From: Rugalucina vietnamica
Taxonomy: Eukaryota; Mollusca; Bivalvia; Lucinida; Lucinidae
Direction of reading: 5' to 3'
Assembly (NCBI GenBank): GCA_964017185.1
Contig: OZ024877.1
Coordinates: 61,840,711 to 61,904,710, forward strand
Length of the DNA stretch: 64,000 nucleotides
Positions within the stretch are counted from its first letter, which is position 1. Each line of letters begins with the position of its first letter. Below are positions 31,258 to 42,291 of the stretch, in pieces. The position numbers and the translations under genes are program-made. The notes under the pieces are model-generated. The model worked only from the letters and a program-made list of their open reading frames with translations, made no database searches and was not told the origin of the DNA.

Positions 31258-34200
31258 ATGGCCCTACAAGCAGTGACACAATCAAAAATGACAACAAGAA
31301 GGTCATCAAGCAATTTAATGTTAGGAACGTCAGGAATAAATATAGTGCAGCCGGAACACAAGGAAATTGCATTAAAGCAAACAGTTAAGAAAAAGAACTA
31401 TAAACTAAATACTGAAGTTTCCCTCGAGAAAAAGCTTGAAGGTTGTGTGTCTGATCACCTGTCTTATGAGTTGAAATCAGGGAAGAATCTAGTTGCCAAA
31501 TTCAGCACAGCAGCTTTTGAAAGAGCAAAAGTGTTTGTTCTCCAAAACATTCAACTAACAGAATTTGCCGATAAATATGCCTATGCTGAAGAATACGAAA
31601 CAGACCAGAATGGCGCACAAGTAGAATATCGCCTGCGCTTCTTCAACCGAAAAAAAGACGGTGGTATCGGTTGTCAGCAAAAATTTGTAGCAAATTTCTA
31701 CAACACAAAATCAAGCCTGTTAGCAAATGGGAGCAGAGTGGACATTTTTTGTGAAGAAATCCTACAGCCCTTAGAAGAGTATATTCGTACAAACTGTGAA
31801 GTACTGGATCACATAAATCAAAGTATTAGTGCCATTATTCAGTCAACTAGAATTAAGCCAACACAGAAACCACCCCAACAGGCTGATATAACAGTAGGTA
31901 CAAAACAAGAGCTGAAAGCACTGGACTCGTGTGAAACACTATCAATAGAGCCTAAAGCACCCAGTGAGGCTAATGAAAGTGTAGAAAGACTCTACTTTTG
32001 TCCACTGTGTGACAAGTTGGCTGATCATGGAACTATAGAATGCGAACAATGTGATGAATGGTTTCACTTCGGGTGTGTAGGGTTACAGGATAAAGAGATT
32101 GATAAGATAGGTGACGGCATACCATATGTCTGTAATGCATGTTCTGACAATATAATATATGGTTCACCCCTGACTTCTCCACCCCCCAGGATAAGTGGAA
32201 GTGAGGACCAAAACACAGAGTCACAGGCCTATGAAAATATAACACATAAACTATCAGATATTGGCAACTCTGAATCTAGAAATCAGTTACAGGAACTAGC
32301 AAGTGAAACACAGATTTCAAGTCACAATAATAAGAGCCCAATGAATAAAAATGAATATCTGGAAGAAATTCATAATAAACCTAGAGGTGAAAATGGAGCT
32401 CAAGACCAATCGCTAACTCAAATAAAAATAGACGCTGTCATTCAAAATGAAACAGTGCTCAAATCAGGTGATCAAACAAGTGTTATATTATACCCAAACA
32501 AGAAACACAATGAACCTTATGAAATGATTGAATCATTAGAAATCAGTGGCCAAAAGCAAAAACAGAAAGCAAGGGACACATATAACCAAAATATTGAATC
32601 AAGTAAACCAAAAAAAATCAATCAGAAAAAACAGATGAACAGGGAAGAAACCGAAAATAAAATATATATTATAGGCCTTGAAAGGAAAATCAAGGAACAA
32701 GAAAAGACAATTAATTTATTAAATCAGAGAATGATTCTGAATAATAGTCAGGGCTCACATATTGATTCTGAGTCAGGCATAAGGCAACATAGTGAAGTAA
32801 ACCAGTATGTAAATCAAAGTCAACCTGCAAATATTAACTCAACTCAGTGCCAGATGATGGATCTCAGAATGAGGCAACTCAAAATGAATATGCTTCAAAA
32901 CATGTCAGTGTTTACCCTATGTACTGCCCAGATGAGCATGCAACTTCAGAACCAAAATACCTTACTGAACAACCTATATGTACAACAAAGTGCCCATACA
33001 TGGCGGCCTAACTATCCACACCAGATGCCAGGTGTTCCACCATTAGCTCCAAACCCGGTGCCCCAGATCCCACACTACCAGGCTCAAGTCCCACCTCCAG
33101 TGTATGCTCGACCACCAGCTGCCTTCCCCCAACCATTAGTCGCCTTCCCTCAACCAATTGGACAGCACATGTTTAACCAGACAGTGCCAATGTCAGAAAT
33201 ACTGCGTTCACAAGGTTTCCCGCCACCAACTTTTCAGTATACCCGTCCACCTACGGCAAACTTCCAGCCAGGATTGCAGGCACCTGTACTGCAGCCCATG
33301 GTATCCCCAGATGTCCAACACCCACAGAGCCACTCATCGTCACTCCATCAGTATGGCCCAGTCGGATCTATACAGCCTAGTGAAGAGGTGCAGGGACAGA
33401 ATGATATTCGGGGCAAGCAAACTTTGTTGAAAGAACCACCCAGATAGCACGTATACATTGGCCCTCCATTGGCCCATCGGACGCCGCACGATTGGCCCAT
33501 GGTTGTAAATATTGAATGGGCCAACCTAGCGTTTGCTCATCGGCCCATCTTTGGCCCATAACGTTGGTTTTACATTGGGCCAATGCCGGGAGGTTTTGCA
33601 TTTTTGTTGGCCCATCACTGTTTCAATGTGCTCATTACAAGCTATCGACGATGTATTTCTATCGCATATGTCCACTCGGTACAGTTTCTTGATCTGCAGC
33701 ACCACGGTGACAGTCGAGCTTGGTCTCTTGGCTTTGGAGAAGGTAAACTCTTCATTTTTCGTTTTCTCTGTGCTGGCTAACTTTGACGACTGGTCTTCTG
33801 AAAACAAACGAATAAATACAGCACCATGACAAAAACATAAACTAGCCTCATTTATGCAACATTTTAACGCGTGCATTTTATCTCATAAAGGAATAGCTGT
33901 TTAAGAAATACATGTTAAAACTAAAACCTCTTTGTTGCAACGAAGTGTGATGGCTAAAGGAAATAAAACATTGAATTATATTATATTAAATCAATCATAT
34001 TTACGCAACTGCCTTTAATAAGATGGAGAAATGAGCTTAATAATTTTAAAATGCAAAAAAAAATAAATAAATAAAACTTACCTTCTAAACCCCAGTGTGT
34101 CTGTTTCCTAACATTTAAAACTGACTTCTCTTAAACTGCATGCGAAACACCTGTCAATAATTCTCACATGCCTGAGAAATTTTCTCGTTGCTATGACAAC

Positions 34201-35425
34201 TGATGTACTCTTGTACTCTGGCTGGAGCAGCGAAGCAAATAATAAACCACAATATTATGAAAAGACGTGTTACAGTGAAAAAGGTGTTAACTTCAATTTT
34301 GCTCCCATTGCTTACTAAATGTTTACAGATTAGATATACTGTAAGTTTAAATGGCCTAATCAAGGAAGTAACTGCTAATTAAGATAATGGTTTTAAAATC
34401 ATTGATGGTGATTAACATATAAATCTTAATTATTATTTATGATTGATATACAAATTGAAACTATGAGGAAACCGCACTGTCTCTTTATTGAATAAGATAT
34501 AAAGACAGTAATAAATCGATTACAAATTAACACCGGTCAGTATTTAATCATATACGAATCGGCCAATGTTATGCCAACCATCGGCCAACGGAAAGTGTAC
34601 ACGACAAGTTTTTATTTATTTTCTCAGGCTCCTTTGTATGAGCCTTGTCATACATGGTCACTACAGTTAGCACTTTTCCTCAATTCGAACTTAAACTAGG
34701 ATGCATTAATTACTAAACTATATTGAAAAGAAAAATAAAAAGAAAAGAAGAAAAAAAAATCCTATACTATTCCAGCATGCACACAACATCAACGAGCGCT
34801 GTGTGCCTGCTGGGTATAATGGCTAACAAATATTGGGCCACTCTTGTTTCTGTGAAAGAAAATCACTTTCATGATCCGTTGCAGTAACAGATCCTTTGCC
34901 AAAGTTGGGCCAACGTCGGCAAATATTGCATGTGAATGCACTACCACGCCAACATTGGCCCAATCATGTACATGCGACCGCAACCAAATGCCAATTACCC
35001 AATCAATATGCAATGTTGGCCCAATGATATTTGCTATCTGGGCATGCAGTACTGGATGGGTAGAAGAAAGAAATGGTGGTGCTGACCCAGTTATAGAATC
35101 TGCCCCAGACATGTCAACCAGTAAAGTAAGCGAGGTGGAGGTACAAAGTGAAGGTAGTACTACAGTGATCAACAGTACCAGGGAGAAAAATGGCAGCACT
35201 ACAACTTATACCGTGGACTCAAAAATTGATGCAACAGCCATATCTAAATCCCAGGACTCAGATGCTCTATTGGGGACACCAGGAGGTCAGACACCCCCTG
35301 CTCCAGCAGCATGTCAGCAAAGCAGTCAAGTAACTGAGAAGACGCATTTTTTGCAGATTCCCAGCCTGGATATAGAGCCACCAGATTGTATAATTGTGGA
35401 CGAACCACAAGTAGCCAGACTATAG
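31258..35425 (+). CDS. LINE ORF1 with PHD finger, interrupted
   Basis: ORF1 protein of the LINE, expected to bind RNA and package the element. From 31258 it is open for 727 codons to 33438. It has a conserved-looking N-terminal domain (about 50-200), a PHD finger at about 247-294 (CPLCDK, CEQCDEWFHFGC, VCNAC), a coiled coil near 470-495 (GLERKIKEQEKTINLLNQ) and a Pro/Gln-rich stretch (580-700). A 1.6-kb TIR element at 33439-35042 interrupts it. Downstream, the frame resumes at 35045 and ends at 35425. If the insertion and one CA duplication are disregarded, the two parts are in the same frame (about 854 codons). As present, translation stops at 33447. Confidence 0.85.
33439..35042. mobile_element. 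1.6-kb TIR element inside LINE ORF1
   Basis: Perfect 11-bp terminal inverted repeats CCCAGATAGCA and TGCTATCTGGG, with CA on both sides (33437-33438, 35043-35044) as a probable 2-bp duplication. Both subterminal regions are crowded with TTGGGCCAA/ATTGGCCCA motifs (33460-33620 and 34555-35030). The middle is AT-rich and non-coding. Superfamily not assigned. Confidence 0.85.
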
Positions 35426-38400
35426 AAATAAATACTATAAATATAGAAGGAGTTAAAGGAAACGCTCCATTCCTCATCAGTTTAGCAAAAAATCCAAAAA
35501 TTATTTGTCTCCAAGAAACATGGTTGTGGACCTTTGAAAGTGATGCCATTAACAAGATAATTCCAGAATATGAGGTATCTCTAAGTTGCGCAGATAGGTT
35601 TGACAATATATCAAACTTTCAAGCTCCAAGAGGAAAAGGTGGTGTGGCGATTGCATGGCCCAAGCAATGGGCAAACAATATAGTTCAGCTCGCAGAAGGA
35701 AATGAAAGGATCATAGCCATAGAAATGAATTGTTCAGATGAAAGAATCTGTATTGTCAATGTCTATATGCCAACGCTAAATCTTCCCGGATCAAAATTTG
35801 AATATCAAGAACACTTAGACATACTGTATAGTATCATAATGAAATATAAGAATACTCATAAGATGATACTCTGTGGGGATTTTAATGCGACATTACTTGA
35901 CTCTAGAGACAATCCGCATGACAAAATGTTTAAGAAGTTTGTAGAGGAAGTTGTTCTGTCCAATAAAGTGAACTCCACGGATTCAACATTCTACGCCCGT
36001 AACGGAAAATCCTCATCTCAAATCGACTATATTCTGACTATGAACATAAGAAAGGACAATGCAGCTGAAATTCATGAATTTGAAGGTTGTAATACATCCT
36101 CACATGTACATGTAGCATATAAATTCCAAGTAGATATTCCATCTGTGTCTCATATAAGCAGAAAATCTAAATCGGGTTCACGCAGTATACTTCTATGGGA
36201 TAAAATTAATAGAGACTCGTATTCGAGAGTGTTAGATTGTGAACTGTCTAAAACTCTCAAACCTGCCGAGTGTTCAACAGTGGACAGCTTAAAATCAATC
36301 ACAGATGCTCTTAATCATGCAACCTCAAAAGCAGTACCTACTAAAAAAGTAAAACTGCAAGGACCAAAATTTAAACTATCACCAAAAGTAAAAGCTTTGA
36401 TGAAAGAGAGCAAACTTTGCTTGTTCGAATGGAAACAAGCTGGTAAACCACCAAATGAACATGAAACTTCTAAGAAGAAGAAAGAGGCGTCTAAATTCTT
36501 AAGGAAACAGCTTAGGAAAGAGGAAGCCATTAGGAAACAGAAGTTTTTCAGTGGTATTATGTCAGACCCTACAGATGCTAACTTTTACAAACTGATAAAG
36601 AGAAATCAAACTCAGTGTGTAAATAACTCAGATACATGTATTAGATTCAAAGGCGAAGATGTGTACGAACCATCCATTCAAGCAAAAAACTTTAGTACCT
36701 ATTTTGAGGAACTGGCCACACCTGAGAATAATGAATCATTTGACGAGGACTTTTATCAACTTAACAAAATCCAGCATTCTTGTATTGAAGAGATTTGTAA
36801 AGAATCAATAGATGAAATACAACCCTTCACGGAAGAGGAAATGAAGAAAAGTGTACAGAAATTAAATACCAAGAAATCACCTGATGAGTTTGGTCTAGTG
36901 TCAGAGCATTTAAAGCATGGACTGTCCGTTATCCTACCATACCTAGTGGCATTTTATAATGCGATTCTTAGAACTGGAGAGATTCCAAAGGCATTTAAAT
37001 CAGGAATTTTGCATCCGATACATAAGAAAGGCAAAGACCCCAAATCTATGGACAATTATAGAGGTATAACTGTAACTTCAGTGTTCGGTAAATTGTTTGA
37101 GACTCTCCTCCTTCTACGCCTTACAGAGCTGAATCATGATCAGTCGGATATGCAGGTGGGATTCACGAAAGGAATGACCCCTACAATGGCAGCTCTTTTG
37201 TTATCAGAGGCTGACTTGGACTCCAAAAAACAAAAGAAACCTTTGTATCTAGCTACTCTAGATACAAAAAAAGCGTTTGATGTAGTAGAACACAAAATAC
37301 TGCTGAACAATCTATATGAACAAGGAATTAATAAAAAGTTGTGGTTGCTGATTCAGAACCTGTACTCTGGTCTGACTGCTAGGATCAAATGGAAAAATGA
37401 AATGGAGGACAGTTTCCAGATACTCCAAGGTGTCCGTCAAGGGGGCATCTTGTCCACGCATTTTTACAAAGTGTACGTGAACGGACTCCTAGTTGAAATC
37501 AGACGGAATAGCCTGGGAAAGTCCATTGGTCACATATACGTGGGTTGCCCAACTTGTGCGGATGATGTTCTGATGATAACAGAGGACCCAGATGAGATGC
37601 TTATGATGTTGGCCATAGCAAGTGCCTTCTCAGGGGAGAAGAGATATATCATTCATCCTCAGAAGACCAACATAGTGTGTAAACGCTGTGAGACAAGAGA
37701 CAAGCAAGCAGTATGTACAGAATGGATGCTGGGAACCAAACCTATAGCACCAACATCTGAGACAACGCATCTGGGACTCCTGCGATCAGACCAGAAAGAA
37801 AACACCCGTAATGTTGAAGAAAGAATCTCCATTGCAAGGCGCACTGGATATGCTCTGATGAAGTCTGGTTTCCATGGATCAAACGGGGTTGGACCAAAAG
37901 TCTCTTACAAGATATATCAGGCTTATATTGTTCCCAGGTTGCTCTACAGTTTGGAGGTATTGAATCTAAACAAAACAGAAACAAAGCTGCTCAATGACTT
38001 CCATGTAAACCTACTTAGAAGAATACAATCCCTGCCTGTCCGAACAGCACTCCCAGCAGTTCATTTATTGTTAGGAGCCTTACCTCTGGAAGCAGAACTT
38101 CATAAGAGGCATCTCAGTCTACTATTCTCAGTTATTAACTCCCAAAACCAAACCTTTCATCAGCTCACAGCAAGAAGTACAGTCTTCAGCGGGGAACAAC
38201 AGGGTAGTTTCTTCTGCCGTGTGAAGGAGATTTTGGAGAAATATGGACTCCCAACTGTGGGGCAACTGATGTCAGACACGCCATCAAAGTTGGTCTGGAA
38301 ACGACAGACAAAGTCAGCCATTCATGAATACTGGACAAGGGTTCTCATTAATGAAGGATCTGCTAGATCTACACTCCATCACTGCTGTCTCAAAAGTCTC

Positions 38401-38865
38401 GAAGTAGGCAAGGTGCACAGGGTCTGGAATTCAGTGATGCCAAATGTCCATGATGTCAGAAGAGCCCACATCAAAGCCAGAATTCTGACAGGCACCTACA
38501 TCTTGCAGTCAACAAAGGCAAAATTCAACAACCAGCAAGTAGATCCGAGGTGTCCCTTGTGTCGACTAGAAGACGAGGACCTCGCCCACTTTATTCTGAG
38601 GTGTCCAGCTCTGGGATGTGTCAGAGAGATCCATATAAAGCCGCTCAGAGATCTTGTGATAAAAAAGGTTGGCCGGGCTGAGTGGTATGAGAAATTTTGT
38701 TCAGAGACTGTCCTGTTGGCGCTGATAATTGACTGTCAAACACTTGTGGAGGGAGGTGTACTACCAAACTGTTTACAGACTCTAAATGAGATTGAAGTTA
38801 TTTCCCGGACATTATGTTACAAAATGCACTTACAAAGACTTAACCTGCATAAGCAAATATTGTGA
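35386..38865 (+). CDS. LINE ORF2: endonuclease, RT, CCHC finger
   Basis: A complete 1159-residue frame. The N-terminal APE-type endonuclease has QETW, CGDFNATLLDSR, SSQIDYIL and SSHVHV. The RT has GILHPIHKKGKDPKSMDNYR, LATLDTKKAFDVVEHKILL, GVRQGGILS and a palm motif CADD (about 724), with Cys where most LINEs have Phe or Tyr. The C-terminal finger CPLCRLEDEDLAHFILRC (C-x2-C-x8-H-x4-C) is at about 1055. It cuts target DNA and reverse-transcribes the element. No internal stops, so the copy is young on this side. The ATG lies about 40 nt before the ORF1 stop. Confidence 0.93.
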   Translation: MYNCGRTTSSQTIEINTINIEGVKGNAPFLISLAKNPKIICLQETWLWTFESDAINKIIPEYEVSLSCADRFDNISNFQAPRGKGGVAIAWPKQWANNIVQLAEGNERIIAIEMNCSDERICIVNVYMPTLNLPGSKFEYQEHLDILYSIIMKYKNTHKMILCGDFNATLLDSRDNPHDKMFKKFVEEVVLSNKVNSTDSTFYARNGKSSSQIDYILTMNIRKDNAAEIHEFEGCNTSSHVHVAYKFQVDIPSVSHISRKSKSGSRSILLWDKINRDSYSRVLDCELSKTLKPAECSTVDSLKSITDALNHATSKAVPTKKVKLQGPKFKLSPKVKALMKESKLCLFEWKQAGKPPNEHETSKKKKEASKFLRKQLRKEEAIRKQKFFSGIMSDPTDANFYKLIKRNQTQCVNNSDTCIRFKGEDVYEPSIQAKNFSTYFEELATPENNESFDEDFYQLNKIQHSCIEEICKESIDEIQPFTEEEMKKSVQKLNTKKSPDEFGLVSEHLKHGLSVILPYLVAFYNAILRTGEIPKAFKSGILHPIHKKGKDPKSMDNYRGITVTSVFGKLFETLLLLRLTELNHDQSDMQVGFTKGMTPTMAALLLSEADLDSKKQKKPLYLATLDTKKAFDVVEHKILLNNLYEQGINKKLWLLIQNLYSGLTARIKWKNEMEDSFQILQGVRQGGILSTHFYKVYVNGLLVEIRRNSLGKSIGHIYVGCPTCADDVLMITEDPDEMLMMLAIASAFSGEKRYIIHPQKTNIVCKRCETRDKQAVCTEWMLGTKPIAPTSETTHLGLLRSDQKENTRNVEERISIARRTGYALMKSGFHGSNGVGPKVSYKIYQAYIVPRLLYSLEVLNLNKTETKLLNDFHVNLLRRIQSLPVRTALPAVHLLLGALPLEAELHKRHLSLLFSVINSQNQTFHQLTARSTVFSGEQQGSFFCRVKEILEKYGLPTVGQLMSDTPSKLVWKRQTKSAIHEYWTRVLINEGSARSTLHHCCLKSLEVGKVHRVWNSVMPNVHDVRRAHIKARILTGTYILQSTKAKFNNQQVDPRCPLCRLEDEDLAHFILRCPALGCVREIHIKPLRDLVIKKVGRAEWYEKFCSETVLLALIIDCQTLVEGGVLPNCLQTLNEIEVISRTLCYKMHLQRLNLHKQIL

Positions 38866-38900
38866 GAAGGTGGAGGTTTTCGTAGCTATGGTCCATGATC

Positions 38901-40063
38901 TCTCAAGGTCCCACCCAGTATTTGTATAGATTTGAGACTTTTATCAACCCAACAACTAAAGTCATTACCCTACCGGAAATCCGGGTGTGCCTTCGAAAGG
39001 CAGGAATTACACAGAAAAGAAGAAGAAGTGCAACAGTATTTCTACTGCTTTCTGTATATTTTATAGACTGCTCCACTGCGCATGTGTCGGATTTGAAAAT
39101 CCAATAACACAAGCAGACAGCCGTACGCCAATATTTACATCCAAGCATTCGTGGATGTAATAATTTTAGCTGCGATATCCCAATACTATAATTATACTGT
39201 TGTTGTCTGCTCGCAGATGTGTAGCTATGTCGTTATCAATGAAACCATATCAGGTGTTGAAAACAATTAGCCAGTTTATTGTTTCTTTTTAATAGCACAA
39301 ATCTAACAGCAGAAAGAAAGGTCTCGTTAAAAACATTAAATAGGCATGTGTGCGGTAATTGTTGAATTTATGATTCCACAGTTGTACAACATGTACAATG
39401 AATATTACTGCAAATGATGGTAGATTTAAACATAGCCTGTACATATAATAGAAACTGGTCATAGAATTATGAAGGGTTTGTAGCATACAACTTTTAAAAA
39501 CAAGTTCGATGATCGAACCCGTAATCTGAACATATAATTGAGCAGTGCCATGAAAAACCAAACGTTTTGCATATAGGATATGCAAAAGCAAAGACGCAGA
39601 TCAGCTTCGCTTTCTTTCCTCAACCTCCATCTCGAACTAGAGCTATAAAAGCAAACAGTTTAAAAAGTCACTAAAATCACACAATTATCTATTGAACATA
39701 TTAACACTACATGGAGCGTTATCACCATTTTCTGAAAATCTACTGCGTGTGTAGAACCAGGTAATTAAGAGATGACAGGTTTATGTATTATTTTAATAGA
39801 CGCTGTGGTTGCACGACAAGAAACACAGAAAAAGGGACATTTGGTCGTATACAAGCCTATGTGTGGAGCAGAATATAAAAGACACAGAAGAATCTTTCGT
39901 AGTTCAAAAGATGTAAAAAGACGAGTGTGCTATTTTTTCAATATGTGGATATAGCTATTTCTACTACTATTGTAAACCGTTAATAAGCAAGCCTGTTTTT
40001 CTTTTACCGCGTGCCGCCAATGATCTACAAACACATAATTCGCTGTTACAATAGCATCAATAA
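38901..40063. other. LINE 3' flank; M1 fragment at 39548-39612
   Basis: No gene. A short M1 piece (AAAAGCAAAGACGCAGATCA) is at about 39585. The LINE 3' end and tail were not recognised. Confidence 0.4.
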
Positions 40064-40304
40064 TGAGCCGCCTCGTTGGAAAACTAACAATCTGCGTAGA
40101 CTAGGCGAAAACAAAGACGCAGATCAGCTTTGTGGTAACCGCGTAGCTGATCAGCGCCTTTGTTTTCGCTTCTCGGATAGCACATTTCGTCTTCTTCTAA
40201 AATCTAAAATTCCATGCTTCTAGCTGTCTTCTGCGACTGTACAGGCTGGTTTGTGTCGGACCTGTTCAAAAACCACATTATTGGTTTTCCCACGAGGTGG
40301 CTCA
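40064..40304. repeat. Hairpin MITE family M1, full copy
   Basis: The ends are TGAGCCGCCTCGTTGG and CCACGAGGTGGCTCA. The core palindrome has arms CGAAAACAAAGACGCAGATC. It sits between the PHD LINE and the Ngaro element. Confidence 0.88.
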
Positions 40305-40947
40305 AATGTCGATTCAGTGGGGGAAGCCTCTCTTAAAATAGGAATCCGATTATCGTAACGGCTGTGACCTAGGTCATGTAAACAACTTTTGATTGGTTGG
40401 CCCCATGGCAACAGCGTGTAAACAAGTGGCCATTAGTGGGTGTTCAGCTGGCGTGTGATTGATAATGAACTCGCTCAGCCAAAGCAGGCTATATATTTTA
40501 TACCTTTGTTCATAAGAATTGTGAAATTTTTAATTTTATTAAAAATGATTAATTATGAAAACGATTAAAATTTTTAATAACCATTCACAATGAGTTTGTT
40601 CAAATAATATTTTTTGCATTAAAAATATTAATTTATTTACGGAGAAATGTATACTCTCTTTCTGATTGGTCAGTATTAATAGGCCTTCATATATAAAGGG
40701 TTTTCCCGTTTTGGCGCCCACAGTTTGAATAGATTTCGACAAGGCGAAACGTTGATGTCCATGTTTTGAGAAAATTTTGAGATTCTTTGTCGATCGTCAG
40801 TCAGCTCTGTTGTTCTCTGGCTTAGCTACAAGATCCGTTCTAAACTGTGGACGGAGATGACACCAGGTTCTTGTTAACCACGAAATCCAGGACTTAAAAT
40901 CCAGGTGACTTTCATAAATGGTGCATTTTTGATCGCACAAGTGATTT

Positions 40948-42231
40948 ATGTCTGAGAAAAACAAGTCCAGACATTCAGTGAGACCATTGAGAAACGTTGC
41001 TAGACTTAATTATAAAGCCTTACATCACGGGAGAGTCGAATTAAGCAACAAAATGAGTGATGGTGAGATAGAACATCATCTTGACCGTTCTAAGGACGGT
41101 GAAAATACCCCATTGGGGGCCTCTGGGGGTCCTGACGATTTACAGGGCGGGGAAACCCTTCAGCCTCGTTCTGGAGACGATTACGAGGAGGATTTAGAAG
41201 TAGTTCGCATGCAGAGGGACTTGAAATCGTTGCAAACTGAGGAAAAACAGCTAACGCTAGCAGCTAAGAAAGACAATCTGCGCAGACAGCTAGAGGCACA
41301 ACGACAAAAAGTACAGAATTTGAGAGGTATGACTCCTGTGTTTGTGTCTGACGTTAATAGAAATCGCGACAAAAGTGATTCTGCAAAGTCGAAACGTTCG
41401 GTGCCTCATGAGATTCACACGGTCCGTGAAATTGGCTGTGATCTTGATCAGTTGACAATTCAGCAGTTAAGGGATGATGATCAGCTAAGACATAAAGTTC
41501 AAAGAGAACTTAAAAAGCATGGTTTACTAGACGACATGTCAGAAAGTAGTTCTGAGGGTAGTTCTTCTGATAACGATTCAGGTGACAGTGAAAATAAGAA
41601 AAAGAAAAAACATAAACATAAGAAAAAATCAGGCATAAATGCTAAAGCTTCTGATAAGGTTCGTTATCCTCAGAAATGGCCTCATGCTCATCTTCAGTAT
41701 GAGCATGTTAACAAACAAGTTAAGTATGATGAACTTGACTTCAAATTATTTGTAGCAGGTGAGCTTGAGATCATATCTGAGGATAGTATTTCATCAACAG
41801 AACGACAGGGAAGACTCAAACTATTAAAAAAGATAGTTTATTATTATGCTACCTATGAATTTAAAGGCTTAAAAGCTTTCTACGCTGCTTGGTTGCGTGA
41901 AATTGAACTGGGGAAAAAGACATGGGCTGATGATTCACAACAAATGGAAAATGCCATTTTATCTAAATATGTTTTAAAAGGCTCTTCTTCCAAAGCACAA
42001 GCTTTTAAAAACAGTGGCAGGACAGCTGGTGGAAAGCAGACTGATGAAGATAGAACATGGTTCTGTTCATCTTATCAAAGAAACAAATGTGTTAAGAAAT
42101 CAAATCATTTGGACACAGTAAATGGTCGTATGAGGCTTCAGTCTCATATTTGCGCCACTTGTTGGCTTAAAGATAAAGTAAAGCTGGAACATCCAGAGTG
42201 CTCCTCCAGCTGTCCTCATGCCAACCACTGA
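40948..42231 (+). CDS. Ngaro Gag-like protein
   Basis: A 427-residue frame with an acidic start, a coiled coil (about 85-130), a Ser/Asp/Lys-rich linker (about 195-235), a folded-looking middle domain (KWPHAHLQYEHVNKQ) and a Cys/His-rich C-terminus (WFCSSYQRNKC, HICATCWLKDK, CSSSCPH). The last probably binds nucleic acid. Its position upstream of RT/RNase H supports a Gag role. The ATG at 40948 follows a long leader. Confidence 0.75.
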   Translation: MSEKNKSRHSVRPLRNVARLNYKALHHGRVELSNKMSDGEIEHHLDRSKDGENTPLGASGGPDDLQGGETLQPRSGDDYEEDLEVVRMQRDLKSLQTEEKQLTLAAKKDNLRRQLEAQRQKVQNLRGMTPVFVSDVNRNRDKSDSAKSKRSVPHEIHTVREIGCDLDQLTIQQLRDDDQLRHKVQRELKKHGLLDDMSESSSEGSSSDNDSGDSENKKKKKHKHKKKSGINAKASDKVRYPQKWPHAHLQYEHVNKQVKYDELDFKLFVAGELEIISEDSISSTERQGRLKLLKKIVYYYATYEFKGLKAFYAAWLREIELGKKTWADDSQQMENAILSKYVLKGSSSKAQAFKNSGRTAGGKQTDEDRTWFCSSYQRNKCVKKSNHLDTVNGRMRLQSHICATCWLKDKVKLEHPECSSSCPHANH

Positions 42232-42291
42232 CTGAAAAGTGGTATATTCCATTGCGAGTCTTCGAATGGAATTTCTGATGAAAAGCAGAAA

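Larger units (their letters stand above)
31200..38900 (+). mobile_element. PHD-finger LINE, two ORFs, split by a TIR element
   Basis: ORF1 (with PHD finger) and ORF2 (endonuclease, RT, CCHC finger) lie in the usual LINE order, overlapping by about 40 nt in different frames. PHD fingers are a known ORF1 domain of CR1-like non-LTR retrotransposons. The CCHC finger after the RT is shared by several LINE clades, so I leave the clade open. The exact 5' and 3' ends and target duplication were not determined. Confidence 0.85.

Noticed and set aside
31258-33447. Host PHD-finger chromatin protein
   Set aside because: It leads directly into a LINE ORF2 with overlap, lacks introns, and PHD fingers are known in LINE ORF1 proteins.
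34871-35425. Separate gene upstream of LINE ORF2
   Set aside because: From 35045 on it is the end of LINE ORF1, and before that it is the terminus of the TIR insertion.
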